A stretch of DNA of 5,151 nt from CAZVFX01 sp964626565 (lineage in GTDB: Bacteria > Myxococcota_A > UBA9042 > CAIXZC01). The DNA is taken from positions 1 through 5,151 of the forward strand of contig CAZVFX010000251.1 of NCBI GenBank assembly GCA_964626565.1, in the 5' to 3' direction. Numbering within the stretch: position 1 is the first letter of the stretch; each line of letters starts with the position of its first letter. The translations under genes and the position numbers were made by a program. Shown piece after piece: positions 1 to 5,151 of the stretch. The notes below the pieces were generated by a model. It did no database searches. It saw nothing but the letters and a program-made list of their open reading frames with translations, and was not told the origin of the DNA.

Positions 1-390
1 GTCTACTGGATAGGCAACAACTGCATCAAGTCCGGCGGCTCCGCCACCGGCTGCGTGGAGACTTCGGGGCACGTGGGAGACCAGGCTTCGTTTACTATGT
101 TCGACGACGATGATCACTCCCTTCCCGATACCGGCCCCACTTTCACCGAGACGGTGTTGCCTTCCCACTTCAACTCAACCCTGGGCACCCATGTAACCTG
201 TTTTACATGGAGCGGTATCTGCAGCGGTTCACCATCTTACTGCAAAGAAGAGTACAGCGAGGGTGACGAAGCGGAGTTCTTCATCAAGGTCACCGTGGGC
301 AACCAGACCAAGGGCTCGATTCAGACCTGGGACAACGAGATGAATGTGGGGATCGGATTCACACCGGCCGGGTGGTATTGTCATTATTAG
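1..390 (+). CDS. C-terminal part of an unrecognised, probably exported cysteine-containing protein (5' end outside window)
   Basis: The frame is open from the first base to the TAG at 388-390, giving 129 residues, so the gene begins upstream; the GTG at 55 is only an internal codon. I do not recognise the family. The fragment has six cysteines (fragment residues 8, 18, 67, 74, 81, 127), many Gly/Ser/Thr and aromatic residues, an acidic run FDDDDH near 34-39, and a C-terminus ending in GWYCHY. An even cysteine count with a polar, beta-strand-like composition fits a folded extracytoplasmic protein with disulfides, but the signal peptide, if any, lies outside the window, so export is inferred. 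No membrane helix is visible. It runs in the same direction as mnmE, 99 bp upstream of it, and is followed directly by a heptamer repeat. That it is coding is fairly sure; its function is unknown. Confidence 0.65.
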   Translation, partial: VYWIGNNCIKSGGSATGCVETSGHVGDQASFTMFDDDDHSLPDTGPTFTETVLPSHFNSTLGTHVTCFTWSGICSGSPSYCKEEYSEGDEAEFFIKVTVGNQTKGSIQTWDNEMNVGIGFTPAGWYCHY

Positions 391-426
391 GCTGGAGGCT
401 GGAGGCTGGAGGCTGGAGGCTGGAGG
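389..426. repeat. Heptanucleotide tandem repeat (GCTGGAG)5
   Basis: Five uninterrupted copies of GCTGGAG fill 391-425, and the 7-bp periodicity extends from 389 to 426, so it takes in the last two bases of the upstream stop codon. The copies are identical, which points to recent expansion or slippage. It lies between the stop of the upstream gene and the leader of mnmE, so copy-number change would not alter either protein. It is too short in unit and has no spacers, so it is not a CRISPR array. Confidence 0.95.
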
Positions 427-458
427 AACGGCTTGTAAAGGAAGGCGAAATCTGATAG

Positions 459-493
459 TCATTTCGAGACTCGAAGGGAGCGTCTCGGGATGA
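459..493 (+). promoter_or_regulatory. Palindromic element/hairpin enclosing the mnmE ribosome binding site and start codon
   Basis: Bases 459-470 (TCATTTCGAGAC) pair with 482-493 (GTCTCGGGATGA) over 12 consecutive positions: ten Watson-Crick pairs and two G-U pairs (463-489, 464-488). The 11-nt loop 471-481 holds AGGGAG (475-480), the Shine-Dalgarno sequence of mnmE, 9 nt before the ATG at 490. The whole ATG lies in the 3' arm. In RNA this would leave the ribosome binding site exposed and the start codon paired, an arrangement that could tune initiation. It also looks like a small dispersed palindromic repeat that happens to supply the translation start. The pairing is read directly from the sequence; any regulatory role is inference. 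Confidence 0.6.
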
Positions 494-1836
494 ACCTTAC
501 CGACACAATTGTTGCTCTGTCTACGCCGCCGGGAAGGGGTGCGATTGCGGTGGTGCGGCTATCGGGCCCGGGGGCGAGAGAAGCGGCAGAGAAGATGGTC
601 AGGAACGGTCGCCTTCCCGAGGCGGGACGCCTGGAGCGGCGAGTGGTTGTGGACCCGGGGACGGGGGAAGCCCTCGACGACGGGATGGTGGTGTTCTTCG
701 CCGGTCCTTCCAGCTATACCGGGGATGACGTGGTCGAGTTTCACCTTCACGGCAGCCCGTTGCTGGTGTCGGTGATGCTGGAATTGCTGGGCAAGGAAGG
801 AGTGCGCCAGGCCCGGCCCGGCGAGTTCACGCTGCGGGCATTCGTCAACGGCAAAAAAGACCTGACCCAGGCGGAGGCGGTAGGCGACCTGGTGGACGCA
901 CGCTCCATTCCCGGCCTGAAGGTGGCCGCGGGGCAGGCGTTGGGCGGGGTGGGAAAGGCGATTCGGGAGCTGGCCGAGAAGCTGCTCGACACTATCGCCA
1001 CCATGGAAGCAGAGCTGGATTTTCCGGAGGATATCCCAGAGACGCCTTCCGAGCAGATCGGGATCTCGCTGACGGATACAAGAGACCGCTTGCAGAAACT
1101 GGCCGACTCGTTCGACCCGGCGATGCGCTGGAAAGAAGGATATCGGGTCGCGCTGGCTGGCAGCCCCAACGCGGGAAAAAGCTCGCTGTTCAACGCGCTG
1201 CTGGGCAGGGAGCGGGCCATTGTGACCGACGAGGCTGGCACCACCAGAGATTTCCTCGAGGAGTTTTTGCCCGGCGCTTCGACTCCGGTGCTGCTGGTTG
1301 ACACAGCCGGGATCAGAAACTCTGGTTCCAAGGCTGAGAAGGCTGGGGTGGAGCACTCCAAGGAGCAGCTCCAATCTGCAGACCTGGTGTGCCTGCTGAA
1401 GGACCCTTCCCGGGAATGGAACGAGGAAGATGAGGGTTTGGACCTGTTGACCCGGAATGCTCCCCGCCTGGTCATCGGCGCCAAGTGCGACCTGGCGACC
1501 GTCGCATCCGGGGGGCCCGAACCCGACTTGAGCGTTTCCAGCCGAACTGGAGAGGGGCTGGCGGAGCTGGAGAGCAGGCTGGACGAACTTGCGACGACGG
1601 CCGCGGACATTTCCGGCTACGAGGTGCTGCTGACGAGCCGCCGGCAGAAAGACGCGGTGGTGGCGGCCTGCCGGGCACTTACCGGAGTGCTGGAGGAGTT
1701 ACAGACCGCACCACGGGACATCCTGGCATCCGCAGCCCGCCAGGGTCTTGAAAACCTCAACGAGATAACGGGCCAGGGACCGGTTACGGACCAGATTCTG
1801 GACCGGATTTTTAACACCTTCTGTATTGGGAAGTAG
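490..1836 (+). CDS. mnmE: tRNA uridine-5-carboxymethylaminomethyl modification GTPase MnmE
   Basis: Complete 448-residue protein, close to the usual length of about 450. MnmE works with MnmG in the cytoplasm to install the (carboxymethyl)aminomethyl group on the wobble uridine of certain tRNAs, using tetrahydrofolate-bound one-carbon units and GTP hydrolysis. The N-terminal folate-binding domain (about 1-118) has the typical DTIVALSTPPGRGAIAVVR start, SYTGDDVVEFHLHG and PGEFTLRAFVNGKKDLTQAEA. The G domain lies inside a helical domain: G1 GSPNAGKSS (224-232, with the potassium-contacting Asn227), G2 GTTRD (250-254), G3 DTAGIR (271-276), a Glu at 283 aligned with the catalytic Glu282 of E. coli, and SSRTGEG (350-356) as G5. 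The C-terminus is FCIGK (444-448), with the catalytic cysteine. The G4 motif reads AKCD (331-334) where NKxD is usual. The ATG at 490 is supported by AGGGAG at 475-480 and by the family's N-terminus. mnmG is not in the window. Confidence 0.97.
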   Translation: MNLTDTIVALSTPPGRGAIAVVRLSGPGAREAAEKMVRNGRLPEAGRLERRVVVDPGTGEALDDGMVVFFAGPSSYTGDDVVEFHLHGSPLLVSVMLELLGKEGVRQARPGEFTLRAFVNGKKDLTQAEAVGDLVDARSIPGLKVAAGQALGGVGKAIRELAEKLLDTIATMEAELDFPEDIPETPSEQIGISLTDTRDRLQKLADSFDPAMRWKEGYRVALAGSPNAGKSSLFNALLGRERAIVTDEAGTTRDFLEEFLPGASTPVLLVDTAGIRNSGSKAEKAGVEHSKEQLQSADLVCLLKDPSREWNEEDEGLDLLTRNAPRLVIGAKCDLATVASGGPEPDLSVSSRTGEGLAELESRLDELATTAADISGYEVLLTSRRQKDAVVAACRALTGVLEELQTAPRDILASAARQGLENLNEITGQGPVTDQILDRIFNTFCIGK

Positions 1837-1846
1837 GGGGCATTGC

Positions 1847-2479
1847 ATGAGCCGAGTGGGAGCGTTGACGACGGTGGTAGTGCTGGTGGGCGTGGTTGGA
1901 GCGACCGCGTGCAAAGAGGAGGACAAGCGGGTCGACCCGTTGGCGGTGCAGCCGCTGAGCAAAGAGGAGAGGAAGAAGCAGGAAGAGGAGAAGACGCGAG
2001 AGTCGCTGAAGAAGCACGCCCGGGACAAGGGCGAGGTGATAGTAGGCGGGTGCAAGGAATCTTGCGAAGACCCGAAGAACGCGTTCCGCAACTACATCCG
2101 CACCCTGTTCGGGGTCGCGGCGGAAGGTGGGCCGGAGTTGAAACGATTCATTGACACCACGACACTGGTGGACAACGGCGAGGCGCGAGGCAAGCGGTGG
2201 GCCGATATGTGGATCAACCACGAGCGGGACACCCGCCTGGCTGAGGTAAGGGTCTGGATGGACGCGTTCTACGGCAGGTACGGTAAGGCCGAAGGCTCTG
2301 CCGAGGTCGAGGAGTCGTTGGTTTCGGGGACCAGCTTCCGCCGCATTTCCTCGGTGCTGGTGGAGTTCGAGTATTTTCCCCCGCCCCTCACCGGCGGCAC
2401 ACCCCGTTCGGAGAGGTGGAAGATCAAGATGGGCAAGAGGGGACTTGAATGGCTGGTCTCGGAAGTTTATGATCAGTGA
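1847..2479 (+). CDS. Putative lipoprotein of unknown function
   Basis: 210 residues from the ATG at 1847, chosen over the in-frame TTG at 1826 because AGGGGG (1835-1840) sits 6 nt upstream and the resulting N-terminus is a clean signal peptide. The gene starts 10 bp after the mnmE stop, so it is probably co-transcribed. MSRVGALTTVVVLVGVVGATAC is a hydrophobic lipoprotein signal with lipobox ATAC and lipidated Cys22; Lys23 at +2 gives no inner-membrane retention signal under the E. coli Asp rule. Residues 23-62 form a highly charged Lys/Glu linker, likely helical. A globular part follows, with a GGCKESC cysteine pair (69, 73), Trp-rich segments (RWADMW, VRVWMDAFY) and a late beta-strand pattern ending WKIKMGKRGLEWLVSEVYD. 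That pattern recalls small NTF2/SnoaL-like folds, but this is only an impression. Family and function are not recognised. Confidence 0.85.
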   Translation: MSRVGALTTVVVLVGVVGATACKEEDKRVDPLAVQPLSKEERKKQEEEKTRESLKKHARDKGEVIVGGCKESCEDPKNAFRNYIRTLFGVAAEGGPELKRFIDTTTLVDNGEARGKRWADMWINHERDTRLAEVRVWMDAFYGRYGKAEGSAEVEESLVSGTSFRRISSVLVEFEYFPPPLTGGTPRSERWKIKMGKRGLEWLVSEVYDQ

Positions 2480-2560
2480 ACGGCAGGGTCCCCGACTCCG
2501 CCAAGGCTACTCGTGGCCTTCGGCAGGGTCTAGGGTCAGGGTCCAGGGGGTGAGGCGAAA
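2480..2560. repeat. Spacer with AGGGTC repeats and a weak hairpin
   Basis: The 10-mer CGGCAGGGTC occurs at 2481-2490 and again at 2521-2530, and AGGGTC also at 2532-2537 and 2538-2543, giving four copies in 59 bp with 6-7 bp steps in the last three. Between the two 10-mers, GCCAAGGC (2500-2507) can pair with GCCTT-C-GGC (2516-2524) with one bulged C. No T-run follows, so it is not a convincing intrinsic terminator. GAGG at 2552-2555 is the likely ribosome binding site of the PilZ gene, 5 nt before its ATG. No promoter stands out. Confidence 0.6.
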
Positions 2561-2911
2561 ATGAGTTCGGGCGGAGAAGAGGGTCGCAGGCAAGAACGGG
2601 TGGATGTGCGCCTGCACACTGTCTACCACGACGAGATTAACGCTGACGAGAGCGATTCCCTCATGAGCAACCTCAGTTCGGGGGGTTGCTTCATCACAAC
2701 CTCCAGGCCTTTGTCTCAAGGGTCCCGAATCAACGTCAGGTTCCGTCTCGACACCCTGGGAACCAATATCGAAGCCAGCGGCATTGTGCGCTGGGTGAAG
2801 CCGGGGGACGGGGGCGGGATGGGCATCCAGTTCGATAGTATCAGCGAAGAGGACCTCATTTCGCTCAAGCGCTTCGTGGCCGAGAAACTGGAATCAGAAC
2901 TTTTCGCATGA
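2561..2911 (+). CDS. Single-domain PilZ protein, probable c-di-GMP receptor
   Basis: 116 residues, nearly all one PilZ domain. Both c-di-GMP-contacting motifs are present: RxxxR as R9-x-x-x-R13 in RRQER, and (D/N)xSxxG as N37-L-S-S-G-G42. The barrel strands follow (GCFITTS, SRINVRFRLDT, NIEASGIVRWVKPG, GMGIQF at 87-91), then a short C-terminal helix (about 96-113). PilZ proteins bind the second messenger c-di-GMP in the cytoplasm and pass the signal to motility, adhesion or secretion partners; the style resembles the PilZ subfamily expanded in Myxococcus xanthus (TIGR02266). Binding motifs are intact, so ligand binding is likely, but no output domain is attached and the partner is unknown. 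The ATG at 2561 has GAGG 5 nt upstream. Its stop overlaps the start of the downstream hydrolase gene (ATGA, 2908-2911), implying co-translation. Confidence 0.92.
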   Translation: MSSGGEEGRRQERVDVRLHTVYHDEINADESDSLMSNLSSGGCFITTSRPLSQGSRINVRFRLDTLGTNIEASGIVRWVKPGDGGGMGIQFDSISEEDLISLKRFVAEKLESELFA

Positions 2912-4155
2912 CTTTCTCCACAGCCTCCAAATCATGGCGGCATCGAGCGGTGGTGTTGGCCGCCGCGCTGTCACTGTGTGCACCTTCTCCCAGTTTTGCC
3001 GATGATCCGTGTGAGCCTTCGTCCCGTGGCGGCACCGCGTGGCGGACGGTAACCGGCTGTACCGGTGTGCCGCTGGACCACCGCAAGCCGGTGGGAGAAT
3101 CACTCGACATCTACCACGAATTGAGTGTTCCTGCGGGGAAGAGTCTGGGCAAGGTGATTGTCTTCCACGGCGGACCGGGTTTCCCCCGGCAAAGTCTGGG
3201 AGAGCGGGGGGTATTGTGGGAGGGGCTGCGGGCCCATTTTACGGTGCTTTACTTCCACCAGCGTGGTGCGGGGTGGTCGGGGCGCATTGCGGATGACGAT
3301 CAGTTCCGGGGCAACAGGGGTCTCTACACCCTGGACGCGATGGTGGCTGACGCCGCCATACTTCAGGAGCAGTTGCTGGGTGATGGGGAGGCGGTTCTGT
3401 TCGGGAAATCGGCGGGCGGCTTTCTGGCCATGAAGTATGCGCTCAAGCATCCTGACCGGGTGTCCGCCCTGGTGCTGGCGTGCACGAGTGCGGACCACCG
3501 CTACATTTCCCAGCGGCACACGGTGAAGGAACAGTTCATAACAACCATGGCCGAGCGCCATCCGGGGTTTGCAGAAGCCTACAACCGGGCGTTGGAGGTC
3601 GCGGCCGAGTCGGATTTTGCGTCGACGGAAGGGATTGTAGGTGGATTGATCACCAGCGACCTCATCGACTCGGTGTTGTTCGACCTTTCGTACATGATGA
3701 AGGGGCAGTTTGAAATGGTGGCCATCGCGCGTGACGCCGCGCTTGGTCGCTACGGCCTTCTCATCAAGAGATTGAAGAAGGGGCAGCAGACGATCCGCAC
3801 CACGGGGTTTGAATCCATCGCGGTGCTGAACAACATCACCTGCCGTGAGTTCGGGTATGGCAACACCAACCCGCTGGCCTGCCAGGGGATCGAAGAATCG
3901 CCCCGATACGACATCCGCGCCAGCCTCAAGGAGTTGACCGTCCCGTCGCTGGTAATATCCGGCAGATACGACCCGATCCTGCCGCCCCGATTTCAGCAGG
4001 AAATCGCCGAATCCCTGGGCGGTCCGGTGTCCTGGAAGGTCTTTGACCTTTCAGCGCACATGGTGTTTCGTGAGCAGCCTGATGCCACCGCAACTACGGT
4101 GCTGGATTTCCTGGGTATTCCCCGGCAGCAGGTACCGCAACTGCCGGGACTCTAG
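2908..4155 (+). CDS. Secreted alpha/beta hydrolase, peptidase S33 (proline iminopeptidase)-like
   Basis: 415 residues. The start ATG overlaps the PilZ stop by 4 bp, with no strong Shine-Dalgarno of its own, so translation is probably coupled. Residues 1-31 form a Sec-type signal peptide (KSWRHR n-region, VVLAAALSL core, cleavage after PSFA before DDP), placing the enzyme outside the cytoplasm. The alpha/beta-hydrolase fold follows: oxyanion-hole motif HGGPG (87-91), HQRGAGWS (117-124), nucleophile elbow GKSAGG (166-171, Ser168), a helical lid between about 195 and 310, catalytic Asp355 in SGRYDPILPP and His384 in LSAHMVF. HGGPG with a GxSxGG elbow is typical of S33 prolyl aminopeptidases and the tripeptidyl-aminopeptidase-like group, as is the N-terminal C-x-x-VPLDHRKP stretch (51-61). 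Cys35/51 and Cys312/325 could form disulfides. The family's usual DQRGxGxS has His117 in place of Asp. The substrate, peptide or ester, cannot be told from sequence. Confidence 0.9.
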   Translation: MTFSTASKSWRHRAVVLAAALSLCAPSPSFADDPCEPSSRGGTAWRTVTGCTGVPLDHRKPVGESLDIYHELSVPAGKSLGKVIVFHGGPGFPRQSLGERGVLWEGLRAHFTVLYFHQRGAGWSGRIADDDQFRGNRGLYTLDAMVADAAILQEQLLGDGEAVLFGKSAGGFLAMKYALKHPDRVSALVLACTSADHRYISQRHTVKEQFITTMAERHPGFAEAYNRALEVAAESDFASTEGIVGGLITSDLIDSVLFDLSYMMKGQFEMVAIARDAALGRYGLLIKRLKKGQQTIRTTGFESIAVLNNITCREFGYGNTNPLACQGIEESPRYDIRASLKELTVPSLVISGRYDPILPPRFQQEIAESLGGPVSWKVFDLSAHMVFREQPDATATTVLDFLGIPRQQVPQLPGL

Positions 4156-4302
4156 GGGAGCCGCCCGGCCCCAAAAAATCCGCACCCCGACCACAGAATA
4201 ACCGCACCCCTTCTCGTAATACTTGGCCGCCTCACCTTCCACGCCTGTTCCCTGCAGCACAACACCGGCACACGAGCTCTCCAACTGCCACTGCCGGCGT
4301 CC
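4156..4302. other. Spacer without a confident gene; minus strand looks coding-like
   Basis: No + strand gene, tRNA or clear terminator is visible. A G/C-rich imperfect hairpin just after the hydrolase stop (4156-4172) is followed by AAAAAA rather than T's, so it does not read as an intrinsic terminator on + ; on - the T-run precedes it. On the minus strand, about 4306 down to 4156 reads through without a stop with codon use like the neighbouring genes. It could be the relic of a lost gene or chance. Confidence 0.4.
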
Positions 4303-4340
4303 TGCCATTGCAATTTGCCAATTGGCAACATATAATGGCA
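4303..4340 (+). promoter_or_regulatory. Sigma-70-type promoter with nested palindromic operator of the toxin-antitoxin operon
   Basis: A -35 candidate TTGCAA (4308-4313) lies 17 nt before a perfect -10 TATAAT (4331-4336). Superimposed is a 38-bp interrupted palindrome with one centre (between 4321 and 4322): inner arms TTGCCAA/TTGGCAA (4315-4321, 4322-4328; a perfect 14-bp palindrome) and outer arms TGCCATT/AATGGCA (4303-4309, 4334-4340). All four arms carry the same TGCCA/TGGCA core, with same-strand cores 13 bp apart. Occupancy would cover both promoter boxes, which fits autorepression by the encoded antitoxin, as is usual for VapBC-type modules. Sequence elements are seen directly; the binding protein is inferred. 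Confidence 0.8.
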
Positions 4341-4355
4341 ACAGGAGGTAGAAGG

Positions 4356-4616
4356 ATGGAAACTTGCGTGGACAAGTTCGGTCGGATCGTAATCCCGAAG
4401 CGAATCCGGGACGCGCTGGGCCTGGTGCCGGGCACGGCGGTGCGGGTGCGGGAAGAGGGGACGGAGATCGTGCTGTCGGTGGTGTCCGACGAACCGGAGG
4501 TGGACCACGTGCACGGCGTGCTGGTCTACCGAGGCGAGGCTGCGGGCGACGTAGAGGAGGCCGCTGCCCAGGAGAGGGCAGAGCGATTGCGCCGGTTGAT
4601 GGGAAGAGGGAGTTAA
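4356..4616 (+). CDS. vapB: AbrB/SpoVT-fold antitoxin (VapB-like)
   Basis: 86 residues from the ATG at 4356, which follows a consensus AGGAGG (4343-4348) by 7 nt. Longer in-frame starts (ATG 4335, TTG 4308) overlap the -10 and -35 boxes and are excluded. Residues 1-45 are a swapped-hairpin AbrB domain: CVDKFGRIVIPKRIRDALGLVPGTAVRVREEGTEIVL, the standard DNA-binding pattern of AbrB-type antitoxins. The remainder (about 46-86) is acidic then helical (DVEEAAAQERAERLRRLMGRGS) and would wrap the partner toxin and block its active site. Together with the toxin it probably represses its own promoter through the palindrome at 4303-4340. The toxin gene begins 2 bp after its stop. The antitoxin class is clear; the vapB symbol rests on the pairing with a PIN toxin. 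Confidence 0.92.
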   Translation: METCVDKFGRIVIPKRIRDALGLVPGTAVRVREEGTEIVLSVVSDEPEVDHVHGVLVYRGEAAGDVEEAAAQERAERLRRLMGRGS

Positions 4617-4618
4617 GC

Positions 4619-5053
4619 GTGAAAATCCTTTTTGATACCTCTTTGCTGGTTGCGGCGACGGTCGCAGCCCACCCCGCACATTCTCGGGCTTTGCCCTGGC
4701 TATCGAGGGCGCACGCCGGGGATTTTGAACTGGTAGTTTCGGCGCACACTCTGGCGGAAATGTACGCCGTGTTGACCCGGCTTCCGCTGAGTCCGCGTAT
4801 CCGGCCCGCCATGGCGGAGAAGCTGATCAGCGAAAATGTGAGAGCCCATGCGGAGGTGGTCTCCCTCTCTGCGAAGGACTACTCAACGGTGCTATCGAAC
4901 GCGGCGGCCTTGAATCTGAGCGGCGGGGTGGTCTACGACGCCGTCATCGCGCATGCGGCCCGCAAGTCCTCTGTAGATCAGCTGGTCACCCTGGACCCCG
5001 ACGATTTCCGTCGAGTATGGCCCGACGCCGGCGACCGGATCATCGCCGCCTGA
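4619..5053 (+). CDS. vapC: PIN-domain ribonuclease toxin (VapC-like)
   Basis: 144 residues from the GTG at 4619, 2 bp after the antitoxin stop, with GAGGG (4606-4610) 8 nt upstream; the frame is open further 5' but that part is an out-of-frame reading of the antitoxin gene. The start gives the canonical PIN opening MKILFDTSLLVAA. The acidic active site is complete: Asp6 in FDTS, Glu47 in HTLAEMYAVLTR, Asp107 in GGVVYDAVIAHAA, and Asp126 in LVTLDPDDF, where Asn is also common in the family. PIN toxins are Mg/Mn-dependent endoribonucleases that cut specific RNAs, often tRNAs or rRNA, and are neutralised by the cognate antitoxin. Length is typical (130-150). No truncation or missing residue is seen, so the module appears active. 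The RNA target cannot be deduced. Confidence 0.93.
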   Translation: MKILFDTSLLVAATVAAHPAHSRALPWLSRAHAGDFELVVSAHTLAEMYAVLTRLPLSPRIRPAMAEKLISENVRAHAEVVSLSAKDYSTVLSNAAALNLSGGVVYDAVIAHAARKSSVDQLVTLDPDDFRRVWPDAGDRIIAA

Positions 5054-5106
5054 TCCCGTGGCGTGGGCGATGATGGCGGTCTGTGTAGTGGAGCAGAGGC
5101 CCCGTT

Positions 5107-5137
5107 CCTACTTCGCCGAAGGCTTCGAAGGACAGGC
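5107..5137. repeat. CTTCG/CGAAG palindromic repeat downstream of the toxin gene
   Basis: The stretch 5111-5130 alternates CTTCG, CGAAG and CTTCG in overlapping palindromes (5111-5121, 5117-5127, and the perfect CTTCGAAG at 5123-5130). Its ACTTCGCCGAAGGCT (5110-5124) matches ACTCCGCCAAGGCT (2495-2508) in the earlier spacer at 13 positions with one substitution and one inserted base, suggesting a dispersed intergenic repeat. The rest of 5054-5151 holds no gene or clear terminator that I can see. Confidence 0.5.
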
Positions 5138-5151
5138 TGCTCGCTCTCGGG

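Noticed and set aside
391..425. CRISPR-like array
   Set aside because: The repeat unit is 7 bp and there are no spacers; it is a simple tandem repeat.
433..459. Possible promoter for mnmE, TTGTAA (433-438) and GATAGT (454-459)
   Set aside because: Spacing is only 15 bp, both boxes match consensus at four of six positions, and such matches are expected by chance.
559..1610. Long minus-strand open frames opposite mnmE (559-1374 and 747-1610)
   Set aside because: They lie wholly antisense to a gene with unambiguous MnmE motifs, have low-complexity Ser/Arg-rich translations, and show no ribosome binding site or domain; they are a by-product of high GC content.
1826..1846. TTG start for the lipoprotein gene overlapping the mnmE end
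   Set aside because: It would place seven residues before the signal peptide and has no suitable ribosome binding site; ATG 1847 has AGGGGG at 6 nt.
4155..4178. Possible intrinsic terminator after the hydrolase gene
   Set aside because: The stem is short with a bulged A and is followed by A's on the + strand; on the minus strand the T-run comes before the hairpin, so neither direction fits.
4364..4618. Extension of the toxin frame upstream through the antitoxin gene
   Set aside because: The 85 extra residues are Arg/Gly-rich out-of-frame readings of the antitoxin; the GTG at 4619 has a ribosome binding site and gives the canonical PIN N-terminus.

Overview
The window is a compact, GC-rich bacterial segment with every supported gene on the + strand and no gap longer than about 200 bp. 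I cannot name the organism. A PilZ domain of the type abundant in Myxococcus relatives, a lipoprotein with a long charged linker, secreted cysteine-containing proteins and short heptamer repeats between genes together suggest a deltaproteobacterial/Myxococcota-like lineage; this is an inference from style, not from a marker gene.

Layout: (1) 1-390 is the 3' part of an unrecognised, probably exported, cysteine-containing protein. (2) 389-426 is a pure 7-bp tandem repeat, followed at 459-493 by a palindromic element that carries the Shine-Dalgarno sequence in its loop and the start codon of the next gene in its stem. (3) 490-1836 is mnmE, the tRNA wobble-uridine modification GTPase, complete with its FCIGK tail but with an altered G4 motif. 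(4) 1847-2479 is a small lipoprotein gene starting 10 bp after mnmE. (5) 2480-2560 is a spacer with AGGGTC repeats and a weak hairpin. (6) 2561-2911 encodes a single-domain PilZ protein, and 2908-4155 a secreted alpha/beta hydrolase of the proline-iminopeptidase type, joined by an ATGA stop/start overlap. (7) 4156-4302 is a spacer whose minus strand reads like coding sequence. (8) 4303-5053 is a complete type II toxin-antitoxin module: promoter with a nested palindromic operator, AbrB-fold antitoxin, PIN-domain (VapC-type) toxin. (9) 5054-5151 is non-coding, with a CTTCG/CGAAG palindromic repeat that resembles the spacer at 2495-2508.

Functionally this is a housekeeping gene (mnmE) with a co-directional lipoprotein gene, then a possible c-di-GMP-responsive/secreted enzyme pair, then an independent VapBC-like module with its own promoter. 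I see no wholly new system. The most notable signals are the start-codon hairpin of mnmE, the four-half-site operator of the toxin-antitoxin operon, and related repeats placed in several spacers.
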